In this document: piece by piece, positions 1-8,921 of the stretch
How the letters are laid out: every line of letters begins with the position of its first letter
Position numbering within the stretch: the stretch's first letter is position 1
DNA from: Maribacter sp.
GTDB lineage: Bacteria > Bacteroidota > Bacteroidia > Flavobacteriales > Flavobacteriaceae
Assembly (NCBI GenBank): GCA_024228355.1
Contig: JAAETN010000759.1
Span: forward strand, 1 to 35,098
Length of the DNA: 35,098 nt
Direction of reading: 5' to 3'
The notes under the pieces: model-generated
Told to the model about the DNA's origin: nothing
Seen by the model: the letters and a program-made list of their open reading frames with translations, nothing else
Databases searched by the model: none
Program-made: the position numbers and the translations under genes

Positions 1-1
1 G

Positions 2-29
2 CCCTGACGAATTCGACAGGGTTTTTTTT
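2..29 (+). terminator. Hairpin plus T-tract at the left edge
   Basis: CCCTG (2-6) pairs with CAGGG (17-21), with inner CG/CG pairs across an A-A mismatch and an AATT loop, followed by eight T. It reads as an intrinsic terminator on the plus strand, for a gene left of the window. It may also serve gldJ from the other side, but the minus-strand T-tract would lie outside the window. Confidence 0.6.
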
Positions 30-44
30 GAATCTCAATTAATA

Positions 45-1715
45 CTATTTGGCTTTCTTGCCTCTAACAGTTTTATTTTTGGTTTTTGACTTGGAACCTA
101 CTCTAGACATTGCACATCTGAAACCAATGTAATCAGTGGCCATGTACTGTGGTAAATTTCTTCTTTGTGCAGTATCTAACCAATAGGACCTGTCTCTCCA
201 AGAACCACCTTTGAATACACGCACCTCATCATTAATCAAAGTTGTCCTGTTATTTGACTGATCATATTGACGTGTTAACTTTCCAAGCGAATCCCGCTCT
301 ACTTTATGTTTAGGGGAATCGTACATTTTTCTCGCATTGTTTTGGTCATCTTCATCACTGAATCTATCAAAGAATCTTGACGAACTTGGATCACCATCCC
401 TATAGCCTCTATTGTCACTTGAGGAGAAATTGGTTCTTAGATAAGTTTCTTCCTCATCTACAGGCACCATTTTAATTTCGCCTGGAAGATTCATAGCAAC
501 CACTTTACCATTTGGCAATGTATCAAAAACTATAGAATCTCTAAGAATATTTACTTTTCCGTCTTCTCCAATGGCAGTTTTCATATAAATATTACCTCTG
601 TAATAGTTAAAGTCACTTATCTCATCATCTACAATAGGGCGGTAAACATCCGCTACCCATTCGGCAACATTACCTGCCATGTCATAAAGTCCAAGATCAT
701 TAGGCTTATAAGACATAACTTCGGCAGTAATATCAGCTCCGTCATCAGACCAACCAGCTATTCCACCATAATCACCTTTACCTTGCTTGAAGTTGGCTAA
801 TTGATCACCTCTACCTACACGTTGGCCATTTCTTGTGTAATCACCTTCCCAAGGATATTTTTTTCTTCCTCTATAGTTATTGTACTCTCTTGATCCAACC
901 TGTGCCTGGGCAGCGTACTCCCATTCTGTTTCAGTTGGTAATCTATATTCTGGCATGATAATACCACTACTTCTTTTAGCATAGGTGTTTACACTATCTT
1001 TTTTCATTTTTCCTTGAAGTGAATCGATTTGGCCATTATAAACAGACTCTGGTCTATTCAGATAGGCTTCTGTACTGAACGTTCCTGCAACTTCACCAGT
1101 AGCAGCCTGGTACTTGGCATCTTTCGCCAAATAGCCTTCTCTTTCCAACATTACTTCGTTCACTCGGTCAGTTCTCCACTCCGCAAATTGTGTGGCCTGA
1201 ATCCAGTTTACACCAACAACGGGATATTCTGCATACGCAGGATGTCTCAAATAATTATTGGTCATTGTCTCATTAAATCCTAAACGGTTTCTCCATACCA
1301 ATGTATCTGGCAATGCACCTTTATAAATGTTTGCATATTTCGGATTTTCTGGAGGGTAAACACTCTTTAAATAATCCAAATATTCAAGGTACATTACATT
1401 CGTAACCTCCGTTTCATCCATATAAAAGGATTGCACATGTTGGGAAGTCGGTGTGTTGTTCCAATCGTGCATAACATCATCTTGCACCTTACCTTTGGTA
1501 AATGTACCTCCTTCAACAAATACAAGACCAGGAGCGGTTTCTTGCTCCTTAAAGTCAGTATTGAATTGGAAACCACCTTCTTTGGCATTTATTTTCCAAC
1601 CCGTAGCTCTTGATACATTTTTGGAAGATGAAGATTTCTTGCTACAACTTGTAACTGTAAAACCTCCCGCTATTACTGCACAAGAAAGTACAATTTTGAT
1701 AAACTGTTTTTTCAT
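45..1715 (-). CDS. gldJ: Gliding motility lipoprotein GldJ
   Basis: Lipoprotein of the Bacteroidota gliding motility and type IX secretion machinery, related to GldK and to formylglycine-generating-enzyme (FGE/SUMF1) folds. The N-terminus is a lipoprotein signal with lipobox VTSC (Cys24) followed by a serine/lysine linker. The FGE-like fold begins near residue 62 (PGLVFVEGGTF), includes EVTNVMYLEYL and YRLPTETEWEYAAQA, and ends with VFKGGSWRDRS and IGFRCAM near residues 500-540. The 556 aa match the usual GldJ length, and the stretch TGWKINAKEGGFQ after the signal is typical of GldJ rather than GldK. The FGE catalytic function is not expected; in the family it has a structural role at the outer membrane. 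It is divergent from porV, another T9SS gene, which supports the call. The C-terminus is basic (KSKTKNKTVRGKKAK). Confidence 0.95.
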   Translation of the reverse strand: MKKQFIKIVLSCAVIAGGFTVTSCSKKSSSSKNVSRATGWKINAKEGGFQFNTDFKEQETAPGLVFVEGGTFTKGKVQDDVMHDWNNTPTSQHVQSFYMDETEVTNVMYLEYLDYLKSVYPPENPKYANIYKGALPDTLVWRNRLGFNETMTNNYLRHPAYAEYPVVGVNWIQATQFAEWRTDRVNEVMLEREGYLAKDAKYQAATGEVAGTFSTEAYLNRPESVYNGQIDSLQGKMKKDSVNTYAKRSSGIIMPEYRLPTETEWEYAAQAQVGSREYNNYRGRKKYPWEGDYTRNGQRVGRGDQLANFKQGKGDYGGIAGWSDDGADITAEVMSYKPNDLGLYDMAGNVAEWVADVYRPIVDDEISDFNYYRGNIYMKTAIGEDGKVNILRDSIVFDTLPNGKVVAMNLPGEIKMVPVDEEETYLRTNFSSSDNRGYRDGDPSSSRFFDRFSDEDDQNNARKMYDSPKHKVERDSLGKLTRQYDQSNNRTTLINDEVRVFKGGSWRDRSYWLDTAQRRNLPQYMATDYIGFRCAMSRVGSKSKTKNKTVRGKKAK

Positions 1716-2146
1716 AATTAGGACTTGAGTTCAAATATTTCAACTACGTTACAGTAGTTTGGAATTCTTGTTTTGATTTAATTTTGCTGTCACTTTCGGC
1801 ATATAAAACGATGATTTGACCATAATATTTTGTTCATGAAAAAATATTTCCAAATCAACCATTTTAAATTGGGCAGAAAGACTTTATACACAAATTATAA
1901 CGGCGTAATTACTATTATAGTATTGAAGGCATTTTTTCTTTTAAATAATGTTTTTTTTGATTTTAAGGGCAAAGAATAAATCATTGATCAATAATTATTC
2001 TGATTATGCACTTATCTGTAGTAAATAATCTTACTGCGCCTGAATTGAAATATTTTCGATGAACGGTACAAGATATTTTTAAAAAGCCCGTTAACAAGTA
2101 CAATAAGTCTAAATTGTTATCAAGAACACCCAACAATTTTTAACTA
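1716..2146. other. 431-bp gldJ-porV intergenic region, no confident gene
   Basis: AT-rich divergent region. It must hold promoters for gldJ and porV, but no clean TAnnTTTG box was found in a convincing position. A 47-codon ORF (1836-1979, plus strand, starting MKKYFQINHF) has no recognisable family. A 10-bp palindrome, ATTGATCAAT (1983-1992), is flanked by the inverted hexamers GAATAA (1974-1979) and TTATTC (1995-2000). In the flavobacteria I know, porU lies here. Confidence 0.6.
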
Positions 2147-3313
2147 ATGAAAATAAGCCCGGAACTGATGAAAAAATTATCATTACTTATATTATTGGTA
2201 TTTGCCGTGAAATTATCGGCTCAAGAGGATAGAGTTATAACCACTGCCGTCCCATTCTTGACCATTGCTGCAGATGCACGATCAGCAGGGATGGGTGATA
2301 TAGGAGTTGCCACTTCTACTGATGCGTTTTCACAACAATGGAATCCCGCAAAGTTTGCCTTTGCGGAACGAAAAATGGGTATTGGAGTTAGTTACACTCC
2401 GTATTTAGAGAGTATAATCACGGACATATCGCTTTTGAACGCCAGTTTTTTTAACAAAATCGATGATCAAAGTGCTTTTGCAATAGGGTTACGTTATTTT
2501 ACCCTTGGAGAAATTGAGTTGCGACAATTCGCTAATGATCCTGGTACATTGGCCAAACCCAATGAATTGGCTTTTGACGGATCTTATTCCTTAAAATTAA
2601 GTCCATCTTTTTCAATGGCCGTTGGCGGTAGATATATTAGGTCTAACCTGAAATTACCACAAAATGGTTCGGAGGATTCACAAGCAGCTAGTTCGTTTGC
2701 AGTTGATGTGGCCGGTTATTATCGTTCAAAAGAAATAGCCTATGATAAGTTCAGCGGAAGATTGAGAGCTGGGTTTAATCTTTCCAACCTAGGAGGTAAA
2801 ATAGTATATGATGAAGGTGGACAGGAAAACTTTTTGCCGGCTAACTTAGGCTTTGGAGTTGGTTTCGATTTTATTTTAGATCAGGATAATGTTATTGGGC
2901 TAACAACCGAGTTTAATAAACTTCTTGTACCTACGCCCAAAGATTTTAATGAAGATGGGGTAATAGATTCTGCCGATAATGATGAATACCAACAAATTGG
3001 ATTTTTTAGCGGAATTACAAAGTCATTCGGAGATGCACCAGATGGTTTTAGTGAAGAACTAAAAGAATTCACTTGGGCGCTAGGTGCTGAATATACCTAT
3101 CAAGATGCCTTTATGATTCGTACAGGATATTTTAACGAAAGTGAGGAGAAAGGATCAAGAAAGTTCTTTACCATGGGCGCAGGATTCAAATTCAAGTCTG
3201 CCCAGATTGATCTTTCTTATTTATTCTCGACATCACAAGTTAAAAATCCGTTGGAAAACACCTTGCGTTTTTCGCTTACCTTTAATCTAGGGGAAGAGTT
3301 TTTAAATGATTGA
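2147..3313 (+). CDS. porV: Type IX secretion system outer-membrane protein PorV (LptO)
   Basis: Outer-membrane beta-barrel of the FadL-like PorV family. PorV shuttles T9SS cargo from the SprA translocon to the PorU sortase for signal removal and surface attachment. Evidence: a cleavable signal peptide ending near LSAQED, then the characteristic N-terminal block AVPFLTIAADARSAGMGDIG and SQQWNPAKFAF, alternating amphipathic strands to the end, and a C-terminal strand LRFSLTFNLGEEF. Length (388 aa) is normal. Two ATG starts are possible: 2147 (MKISPELMKKLS) and 2168 (MKKLSLL); the second gives a more standard signal peptide. It is followed by a strong terminator. PorU is not adjacent, which is unusual. 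Confidence 0.95.
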   Translation: MKISPELMKKLSLLILLVFAVKLSAQEDRVITTAVPFLTIAADARSAGMGDIGVATSTDAFSQQWNPAKFAFAERKMGIGVSYTPYLESIITDISLLNASFFNKIDDQSAFAIGLRYFTLGEIELRQFANDPGTLAKPNELAFDGSYSLKLSPSFSMAVGGRYIRSNLKLPQNGSEDSQAASSFAVDVAGYYRSKEIAYDKFSGRLRAGFNLSNLGGKIVYDEGGQENFLPANLGFGVGFDFILDQDNVIGLTTEFNKLLVPTPKDFNEDGVIDSADNDEYQQIGFFSGITKSFGDAPDGFSEELKEFTWALGAEYTYQDAFMIRTGYFNESEEKGSRKFFTMGAGFKFKSAQIDLSYLFSTSQVKNPLENTLRFSLTFNLGEEFLND

Positions 3314-3330
3314 TCAAAGTAAAAATTCAA

Positions 3331-3368
3331 TAACAAAACCTGCCATTGAGCAGGTTTTGTTATTTTTA
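3331..3368 (+). terminator. Intrinsic terminator after porV
   Basis: A 12-bp stem (3332-3343 with 3350-3361; arm AACAAAACCTGC) closes a 6-nt loop and runs into TATTTTT. It ends the porV transcript 26 bp before cdd. Confidence 0.85.
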
Positions 3369-3393
3369 AGCTTAGATATCCGCTTCTATTGAT

Positions 3394-3876
3394 ATGAAAA
3401 AACAAACTATTTCATTTGAACTTTCGGTTTTTGAGTCTCTTGAAGAATTAAACGAGCAAGACCAAAAATTAATGCTCAAGGCCATGGATGCAAGAAAAGA
3501 TGCCTATGCACCTTATTCAAATTTTATGGTTGGCGCAGCAGTACTTTTAGAAAATGATAAAGTGGTAATTGGCAATAATCAAGAAAACGCATCTTATCCC
3601 TCGGGTTTATGTGCTGAACGCGTTGCAGTATTTCAGGCGGGTGCTAAATATCCGGGAGTTGCAATAAAATCCATTGCGATAACAGCAATGTCAAGAACCC
3701 ATTTGGTAGAGAAAGCAGCGGCTCCTTGTGGCAATTGCAGACAAGCGATTTCCGAATATGAGTATAAACAGAAAAGTCCTATAGAACTTCTATTAATGGG
3801 TGAGACAGGAGAAATTATTAAATGCCATTCCTTAACTGATATATTACCATTGGGTTTCAATAACTCGTATTTGTAG
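3394..3876 (+). CDS. cdd: Cytidine deaminase
   Basis: Zinc-dependent deaminase converting cytidine and deoxycytidine to uridine and deoxyuridine in pyrimidine salvage; cytosolic. The zinc site is complete: Cys73-Ala-Glu75 (SGLCAERVAVF) and Cys112/Cys115 (APCGNC). The substrate loop AYAPYSNFMVGAA lies near residue 40. At 160 aa it is slightly longer than the tetrameric bacterial form, with about 20 extra residues at the N-terminus (MKKQTISFELSVFESLEEL), usual in Bacteroidota. It lies between porV and pdhA. NupC and a deoxynucleoside kinase elsewhere in the window belong to the same salvage route. Confidence 0.95.
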   Translation: MKKQTISFELSVFESLEELNEQDQKLMLKAMDARKDAYAPYSNFMVGAAVLLENDKVVIGNNQENASYPSGLCAERVAVFQAGAKYPGVAIKSIAITAMSRTHLVEKAAAPCGNCRQAISEYEYKQKSPIELLLMGETGEIIKCHSLTDILPLGFNNSYL

Positions 3877-3991
3877 AATTTAATTAGGCAGACTTCCCAG
3901 TTGGATATTTAATTGAATTCAATGGTTTTGTTGATATGTCTTGATGCGACAAGCTTTTTAGTTTATTTTTTTACCGATTGATTAATATGTG

Positions 3992-3999
3992 TATTTTTG
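3992..3999 (+). promoter_or_regulatory. Bacteroidota -7 box before pdhA
   Basis: TATTTTTG matches TAnnTTTG and lies 75 bp before the pdhA start, implying a leader of about 70 nt. No TTTG -33 element at good spacing was found. Confidence 0.5.
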
Positions 4000-4074
4000 T
4001 TTTTCTGTTTTCTAGGCATTCAGCGCTATGTTTGATAAAGTGGAAAACCCGAATTCTAAATAAAAAACCGATTA

Positions 4075-5070
4075 ATGGAAAAAATCACCAAAGAGACTTA
4101 TCTGAAGTGGTACGAGGATATGCTGTTCTGGAGGAAGTTCGAAGATAAATTAGCAGCTGTATATATTCAACAAAAGGTTAGAGGATTCCTTCATTTGTAT
4201 AATGGACAGGAAGCCGTTTTGGCTGGAGCTTTACACGCAATGGACCTAACGAAGGATAGGATGATTACTGCTTATAGGAATCACGTTCAACCCATTGGCA
4301 TGGGTGTAGACCCAAGAAAAGTGATGGCCGAACTTTATGGTAAAGTGACAGGTACATCAAAAGGCATGGGAGGTTCTATGCACATATTTTCAAAAGAACA
4401 TCGTTTTTACGGCGGTCATGGTATTGTTGGAGGGCAAATTCCTCTAGGTGCCGGATTGGCATTTGCAGATAAGTACTTTAAACGCAAAGCTGTAACTCTT
4501 TGTTATATGGGCGATGGTGCTGTTAGGCAAGGATCACTTCACGAAAGTTTCAACTTAGCAATGCTTTGGCAGTTGCCAGTTGTCTTCATTTGCGAAAATA
4601 ATGGTTATGCCATGGGGACTTCAGTAGCACGCACATCACATTCCATAGATATATGGAAATTAGGCTTGGGTTATGAAATGCCATGCGGACCTGTAGATGG
4701 TATGGATCCCGTTATAGTAGCAAAGGAAATGAACAAAGCAATTGAGCGGGCGAGAAGTGGTGGTGGACCAACTTTCCTTGAAATGAAAACCTATCGTTAT
4801 AGAGGGCACTCAATGTCAGATGCACAACATTATAGAACAAAGGATGAGGTTGAAGAGTACAAAAAGATTGACCCCATTTCACAGGTTCTAGAGGTGATAC
4901 GCGATAAAAATTATGCTTCTGAGGATGAAATTAAGGTAGTGGATAAGAAGGTCAAGGATTTGGTTCTTGAATGCCAGAAATTTGCCGAAGATTCAGATTA
5001 TCCTCCAATTAACCAATTATATGATGTGGTCTACGATCAAGAAGACTACCCATTTGTACAACATAAATAA
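4075..5070 (+). CDS. pdhA: Pyruvate dehydrogenase E1 component, alpha subunit
   Basis: Thiamine-diphosphate-dependent E1 alpha subunit, which with PdhB decarboxylates pyruvate and reductively acetylates the lipoyl groups of E2. The ThDP-binding motif is visible as YMGDGAVRQGSLHES followed by ENNGYAMG near residues 142-182. The phosphorylation-loop equivalent YRGHSMSDAQHYR is present, and the N-terminus carries WRKFEDKLAAVYIQQKVRGF. Length (331 aa) is normal for the two-subunit E1. pdhC follows after 7 bp, so the two are almost certainly cotranscribed. The beta subunit is not here but at 26.3 kb, and no E3 gene is in the window. Confidence 0.96.
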   Translation: MEKITKETYLKWYEDMLFWRKFEDKLAAVYIQQKVRGFLHLYNGQEAVLAGALHAMDLTKDRMITAYRNHVQPIGMGVDPRKVMAELYGKVTGTSKGMGGSMHIFSKEHRFYGGHGIVGGQIPLGAGLAFADKYFKRKAVTLCYMGDGAVRQGSLHESFNLAMLWQLPVVFICENNGYAMGTSVARTSHSIDIWKLGLGYEMPCGPVDGMDPVIVAKEMNKAIERARSGGGPTFLEMKTYRYRGHSMSDAQHYRTKDEVEEYKKIDPISQVLEVIRDKNYASEDEIKVVDKKVKDLVLECQKFAEDSDYPPINQLYDVVYDQEDYPFVQHK

Positions 5071-5077
5071 TACATAA

Positions 5078-6703
5078 ATGGCAGAAGTGATTAATATGCC
5101 TCGATTGAGCGATACCATGGAAGAAGGTACCGTTGCCAAATGGCTTAAGCAAGTTGGGGATAAGGTAGAAGAAGGGGATATTCTGGCTGAAATCGAGACA
5201 GATAAGGCAACAATGGAATTTGAATCCTTTCATGAAGGCACACTGCTTCATATTGGAATTGCCGAGGGTGATGGTGCCCCCGTAGATACGCTTTTGGCCA
5301 TTATTGGTGAAGAAGGTGAGGACATTTCAGCACTGCTGAAGGGCGCAACCCCAGCAAAAGTTGAGGAAGCTGTCGCGGAAAGCAAAGAAGTCGCCGCTGT
5401 AGCTGATTCAACCAGTGATTCCAGTGAAATTCCCGAGGGAGTTGAAATCGTAAAAATGCCGCGCCTAAGCGATACTATGGAAGAAGGGACTGTGGCTGCT
5501 TGGCTTAAGAAAGTCGGCGACACTATTGAAGAAGGGGATATTCTGGCGGAAATAGAGACAGATAAGGCCACTATGGAGTTTGAATCATTCTATTCGGGTA
5601 CCTTATTGCATATAGGTATTCAGGAAGGGGAATCTTCCCCTGTTGATACCGTTCTTGCGGTTATCGGACCTGCTGGTACCGATGTGAATGCGGTGTTGAG
5701 CACTAAACCATCCGCAGGGAAAAGTGAGCAAAGCACTAAAGTAGAAGTTAAGGAAGAAAAGCCTGTTGAACCAAGTCAAGAAACAATGACTAGTACAACC
5801 CATGATGGCCAGCGAATTTTTGCTTCTCCCCTTGCCAAGAAAATTGCCAAGGAAAAAGGCATCAATTTAAATGATATTAAGGGTACTGGTGATCATGGTA
5901 GAATTGTCAAGAAAGACGTTGAGAGTTTTGTGCCGTCGACCCAACAGACTTCTACTGCAGTTCAAGAAACTTCTGCGGCATCGGCAGCCACTGTTGCTCC
6001 TCTAGTGCTACCAGTTGGCGAAGAGAGCTCTGAAGAGGTGAAGAACTCTCAAATGCGCAAGACCATAGCCAAGAGATTGGCAGAATCAAAGTTCACCGCA
6101 CCGCACTACTATTTGATTATTGAGGTTGATATGGATAATGCCAAGGCCTCTAGGGCGCAGATCAATGACTTGCCCGATACCAAAGTATCGTTCAATGATA
6201 TGGTTGTAAAAGCTTGTGCAATGGCCCTTAAAAAACATCCCCAAGTGAATACCACCTGGACAGGGGATACTACAAAATATAATCACCATGTTCATATAGG
6301 TGTTGCAGTTGCGGTTGAAGACGGACTTGTAGTGCCCGTTGTGAAGTTTACGGATCAAATGAGTTTAACCCAAATCGGTGCATCTGTAAAAGATCTAGCC
6401 GGCAGGGCTAGGAACAAGAAATTAACTCCTGCCGAAATGGAAGGAAGTACGTTTACGGTTTCCAATTTAGGAATGTTCGGTATTTTGGAATTTACATCCA
6501 TTATCAATCAACCAAATTCGGCAATTTTATCTGTCGGTGCAATTGTTGAAAAACCCGTTGTAAAAAACGGGCAGATCGTAGTTGGCAATACAATGAAACT
6601 ATCATTGGCCTGTGACCATAGGACAGTTGATGGTGCTTCAGGAGCAGAATTTTTGCAGACTTTAAGAGCATTTTTGGAAAATCCAGTGACCATGTTAGCA
6701 TAG
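5078..6703 (+). CDS. pdhC: Pyruvate dehydrogenase E2, dihydrolipoamide acetyltransferase
   Basis: Core subunit of the pyruvate dehydrogenase complex; transfers the acetyl group from lipoamide to CoA. Domains in order: lipoyl domain 1 (residues 1-75, lipoyl Lys43 in ETDKATMEF), linker, lipoyl domain 2 (about 122-200, Lys163 in the same motif), an Ala/Glu/Ser-rich linker, a peripheral subunit-binding domain (about 244-282, FASPLAKKIAKEKG and GTGDHGRIVKKDVE), a second linker, and the catalytic domain (about 315-541). The active-site motif DHRTVDG has His514. The lipoyl domains are close copies, also at DNA level (an identical 20-mer starts at 5168 and 5528). It is last in the pdhA-pdhC operon, with a terminator 30 bp downstream. 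Confidence 0.96.
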   Translation: MAEVINMPRLSDTMEEGTVAKWLKQVGDKVEEGDILAEIETDKATMEFESFHEGTLLHIGIAEGDGAPVDTLLAIIGEEGEDISALLKGATPAKVEEAVAESKEVAAVADSTSDSSEIPEGVEIVKMPRLSDTMEEGTVAAWLKKVGDTIEEGDILAEIETDKATMEFESFYSGTLLHIGIQEGESSPVDTVLAVIGPAGTDVNAVLSTKPSAGKSEQSTKVEVKEEKPVEPSQETMTSTTHDGQRIFASPLAKKIAKEKGINLNDIKGTGDHGRIVKKDVESFVPSTQQTSTAVQETSAASAATVAPLVLPVGEESSEEVKNSQMRKTIAKRLAESKFTAPHYYLIIEVDMDNAKASRAQINDLPDTKVSFNDMVVKACAMALKKHPQVNTTWTGDTTKYNHHVHIGVAVAVEDGLVVPVVKFTDQMSLTQIGASVKDLAGRARNKKLTPAEMEGSTFTVSNLGMFGILEFTSIINQPNSAILSVGAIVEKPVVKNGQIVVGNTMKLSLACDHRTVDGASGAEFLQTLRAFLENPVTMLA

Positions 6704-6731
6704 CAGTATTCTAGAATATTATTATAGTAAT

Positions 6732-6758
6732 GCATCCGCCCATGGCGGATGTTTTTTT
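6732..6758 (+). terminator. Intrinsic terminator after pdhC
   Basis: CATCCGCC (6733-6740) pairs with GGCGGATG (6744-6751) across a 3-nt loop, followed by seven T. The ATG at 6730 abuts this hairpin, which argues against it being the start of the next gene. Confidence 0.9.
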
Positions 6759-6783
6759 ATCTTTAAAATTTAATCTCTATCCC

Positions 6784-7863
6784 ATGCAAAAAGTTTTTTA
6801 TTTATTAATAGTTCTTTTAATTCTTAGTTGTGGCTCTACTCAACTCAAACAAACTAATCCGGAAAGCATACCGCAGGGCCCCGAGGGTGTCAAAGGAAGG
6901 GTTGTCAAGGCCGAAACTCCAATTAATGTAGAAACTACAAAGCATTCAGAGTCACAAGTTAGCACCGTTTCTTCGAAAACCAAACCTTCAACCGTTGCTT
7001 TCTCAAACAGTGATGCGGTAGGCGAGCTGATGAACTTTTTAGCATCTGATGAGTTGCAAGGACGTGATTCTGGAAGCCCAGGGATAGAAAAGGCCGCGGT
7101 CTTCATTGAAAGAATATTTAAATCGAACAGTTTAAAACCATATTTTATCTCTTATAGGGATACACTTTCGAATTTTGAAAAACCAGCCTATAATATGGTT
7201 GGCGTTTTGGAAGGAACTGATGCCCAACTAAAAAATGAATTTATAGTGGTTGGGGCGCATTATGACCATATAGGAACAAGAAGTCCAATCAATGGTGATA
7301 CCATTGCAAATGGTGCCAACGATAATGCTGCCGGTACTACTACCGTATTGGAATTGGCAAGGTATTTTGGAAATGCAAAAACCAATAAACGAAGTTTGGT
7401 GTTCGCACTTTTTACTGCCGAGGAAAAAGGCTTATTGGGGTCCAAGCATTTGGCAAAAAAATTGAAGGATCGAAATTTTAACCTGTACACAATGCTCAAT
7501 TTCGAAATGGTAGGAGTACCCTTAGTGGACAAGGATTATTTGGTCTATGCGAGTGGTTATGAACGTTCCAATCTGGCGGAGATTTGTAATGGTTATGCCA
7601 AGGAAAAACTGGTGGGATTTTTGCCAACTGCCAAAGAATTCAATTTATTCGCTAGGTCTGATAATTATCCTTTCCATACTAACTTTGCAGTACCTTCCCA
7701 AACCTTTTCAACCTTTGATTTCACGAATTTTGACCACTACCATAAAGTAGGTGATGAAGCTTCTTTGATGGATTTTGGCCATATGGCAACTCTTGTGAAC
7801 AAATTCATTCCCGTAATCGAAGGAATTGCCAATGCATCACAAAAAGAAATAAAGTACAACTAA
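6784..7863 (+). CDS. M28-family zinc aminopeptidase, lipoprotein
   Basis: Predicted exported metallopeptidase of family M28. The start at 6784 gives a classical lipoprotein signal, MQKVFYLLIVLLILSCGS (lipobox Cys16); an upstream in-frame ATG at 6730 sits at the pdhC terminator and is rejected. After a low-complexity linker, the catalytic domain begins near residue 78 (MNFLASDELQGRDSGSPG). Zinc ligands expected for M28 are visible: His in GAHYDHIG, Asp in NGANDNAAG, the catalytic Glu pair in TAEEKG, an acidic ligand in NFEMVG, and His in FDHYHKVGDE. The family removes N-terminal amino acids from peptides; the substrate is unknown. Its stop overlaps the SDR start by one base (TAATG), so the two are translationally coupled. 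Confidence 0.9.
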   Translation: MQKVFYLLIVLLILSCGSTQLKQTNPESIPQGPEGVKGRVVKAETPINVETTKHSESQVSTVSSKTKPSTVAFSNSDAVGELMNFLASDELQGRDSGSPGIEKAAVFIERIFKSNSLKPYFISYRDTLSNFEKPAYNMVGVLEGTDAQLKNEFIVVGAHYDHIGTRSPINGDTIANGANDNAAGTTTVLELARYFGNAKTNKRSLVFALFTAEEKGLLGSKHLAKKLKDRNFNLYTMLNFEMVGVPLVDKDYLVYASGYERSNLAEICNGYAKEKLVGFLPTAKEFNLFARSDNYPFHTNFAVPSQTFSTFDFTNFDHYHKVGDEASLMDFGHMATLVNKFIPVIEGIANASQKEIKYN

Positions 7864-8543
7864 TGGCAAATGTAATCATCACAGGTACGAGTAGGGGTAT
7901 AGGTTTTGAAATGGTCCAATTACTTGCCAATGAGGGTCATAAGGTGTTGGCCCTTTCAAGAAATGAGAAAACCATTAACCAATTGAAGCATAAGAACATT
8001 TTCAGTTTTTCATTTGATATTACTAAAAATGAGGATTTGAAAAAGGTCGATGAATTTTTAAAAAGCAATTGGGATTCCGTAGATGTCTTGATCAATAATG
8101 CAGGGAGATTACTGAACCAGCCCTTTTTGGAAACCGAATCCGATGCGTTTGAAGCGGTCTACAAAGTCAATGTTTTTGGGCTTGCCAATCTAACTAAATT
8201 GGTTTTGCCAAGAATGCCGAAAAACGGACATGTAGTTACCATAAGTTCAATGGGTGGCGTTCAAGGAAGTATAAAATTTCCGGGTCTTTCTGCATACAGT
8301 TCAAGTAAAGGCGCTGTGATTACACTGACCGAACTATGGGCCGAGGAATTCAAGGAAACTGGACCATCTTTTAATGTGTTGGCTTTGGGAGCAGTACAGA
8401 CCGAAATGCTGGAAGAGGCTTTCCCAGGGTACAAGGCACCAACTACGGCATTTGAAATGGCATCCTATATCAAGGACTTCGCTTTAACCGGACATAAAAT
8501 GTATAATGGTAAATTACTGCAGGTAAGCAGTAGTACGCCTTGA
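7863..8543 (+). CDS. Short-chain dehydrogenase/reductase (SDR)
   Basis: Cytosolic NAD(P)-dependent oxidoreductase of the classical SDR family. The Rossmann motif is TGTSRGIG (residues 8-15), followed by NNAG near residue 78, the catalytic Ser in ISSMGG and the YxxxK pair in YSSSKG. Length (226 aa) is on the short side of normal. The Arg in the glycine-rich motif hints at NADPH preference, which is inference. The substrate cannot be told from sequence. It starts on the last base of the M28 peptidase stop codon, so it is the second gene of that operon. It converges with the DUF2892 gene. Confidence 0.9.
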   Translation: MANVIITGTSRGIGFEMVQLLANEGHKVLALSRNEKTINQLKHKNIFSFSFDITKNEDLKKVDEFLKSNWDSVDVLINNAGRLLNQPFLETESDAFEAVYKVNVFGLANLTKLVLPRMPKNGHVVTISSMGGVQGSIKFPGLSAYSSSKGAVITLTELWAEEFKETGPSFNVLALGAVQTEMLEEAFPGYKAPTTAFEMASYIKDFALTGHKMYNGKLLQVSSSTP

Positions 8544-8637
8544 TTGTTATTTCAACATAAAAATCTGACAAAGAAAAAAGGCTGTGATAAGGTCATAACC
8601 TTGTGGAAACTGTCTAGGTCAATACTTAACTAGTGAG

Positions 8638-8850
8638 CTATTTCTTATCCTTTGTGGAACAGGTACTAAGTCCGAATGGAGCATAAAGTGGGCAAAAACT
8701 AATCAGACTTGTCAATACAAAAACGCCGGCCAACACTAATAAAACCAAGCCTAATGTGCCAGAAATGACATTGGTATAATAGAGGGCCGCAATAACAACG
8801 GCTATTATTATTCTAACTATCTTGTCTGTACTACCCATATTTTTTTTCAT
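8638..8850 (-). CDS. DUF2892 (YgaP-type) small membrane protein
   Basis: A 70-aa inner-membrane protein with two transmembrane segments (about residues 12-28 and 33-50) and the DUF2892 pattern NMGSTDKIVRIIIA, then CPLYAPFGLSTC. The two C-terminal cysteines are typical of the family, which occurs alone or fused to rhodanese domains as in YgaP. The biochemical role is unknown, though family members are often linked to sulfur or nitrogen-oxide metabolism. It is monocistronic. A perfect Crp/Fnr-type palindrome lies 72-87 bp upstream (8922-8937), so regulation by such a factor is plausible. Confidence 0.85.
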   Translation of the reverse strand: MKKNMGSTDKIVRIIIAVVIAALYYTNVISGTLGLVLLVLAGVFVLTSLISFCPLYAPFGLSTCSTKDKK

Positions 8851-8921
8851 TTCATTAAATTTTGATTATACAATTTTGGTTTTAGCTATTTGAAATTACA
8901 CCAAATATTTTAAATGGTCAC

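Noticed and set aside
1836-1979. 47-codon ORF beginning MKKYFQINHF in the gldJ-porV gap
   Set aside because: Very AT-rich, no known family, no clear promoter; could be chance or a remnant, so not called as a gene.
6730-6783. Upstream ATG for the M28 peptidase
   Set aside because: It abuts the pdhC terminator hairpin, and the extra residues would destroy the lipoprotein signal.
8589-8602. AAGGT/ACCTT hairpin after the SDR gene
   Set aside because: Only five base pairs and no T-tract; too weak to call a terminator.
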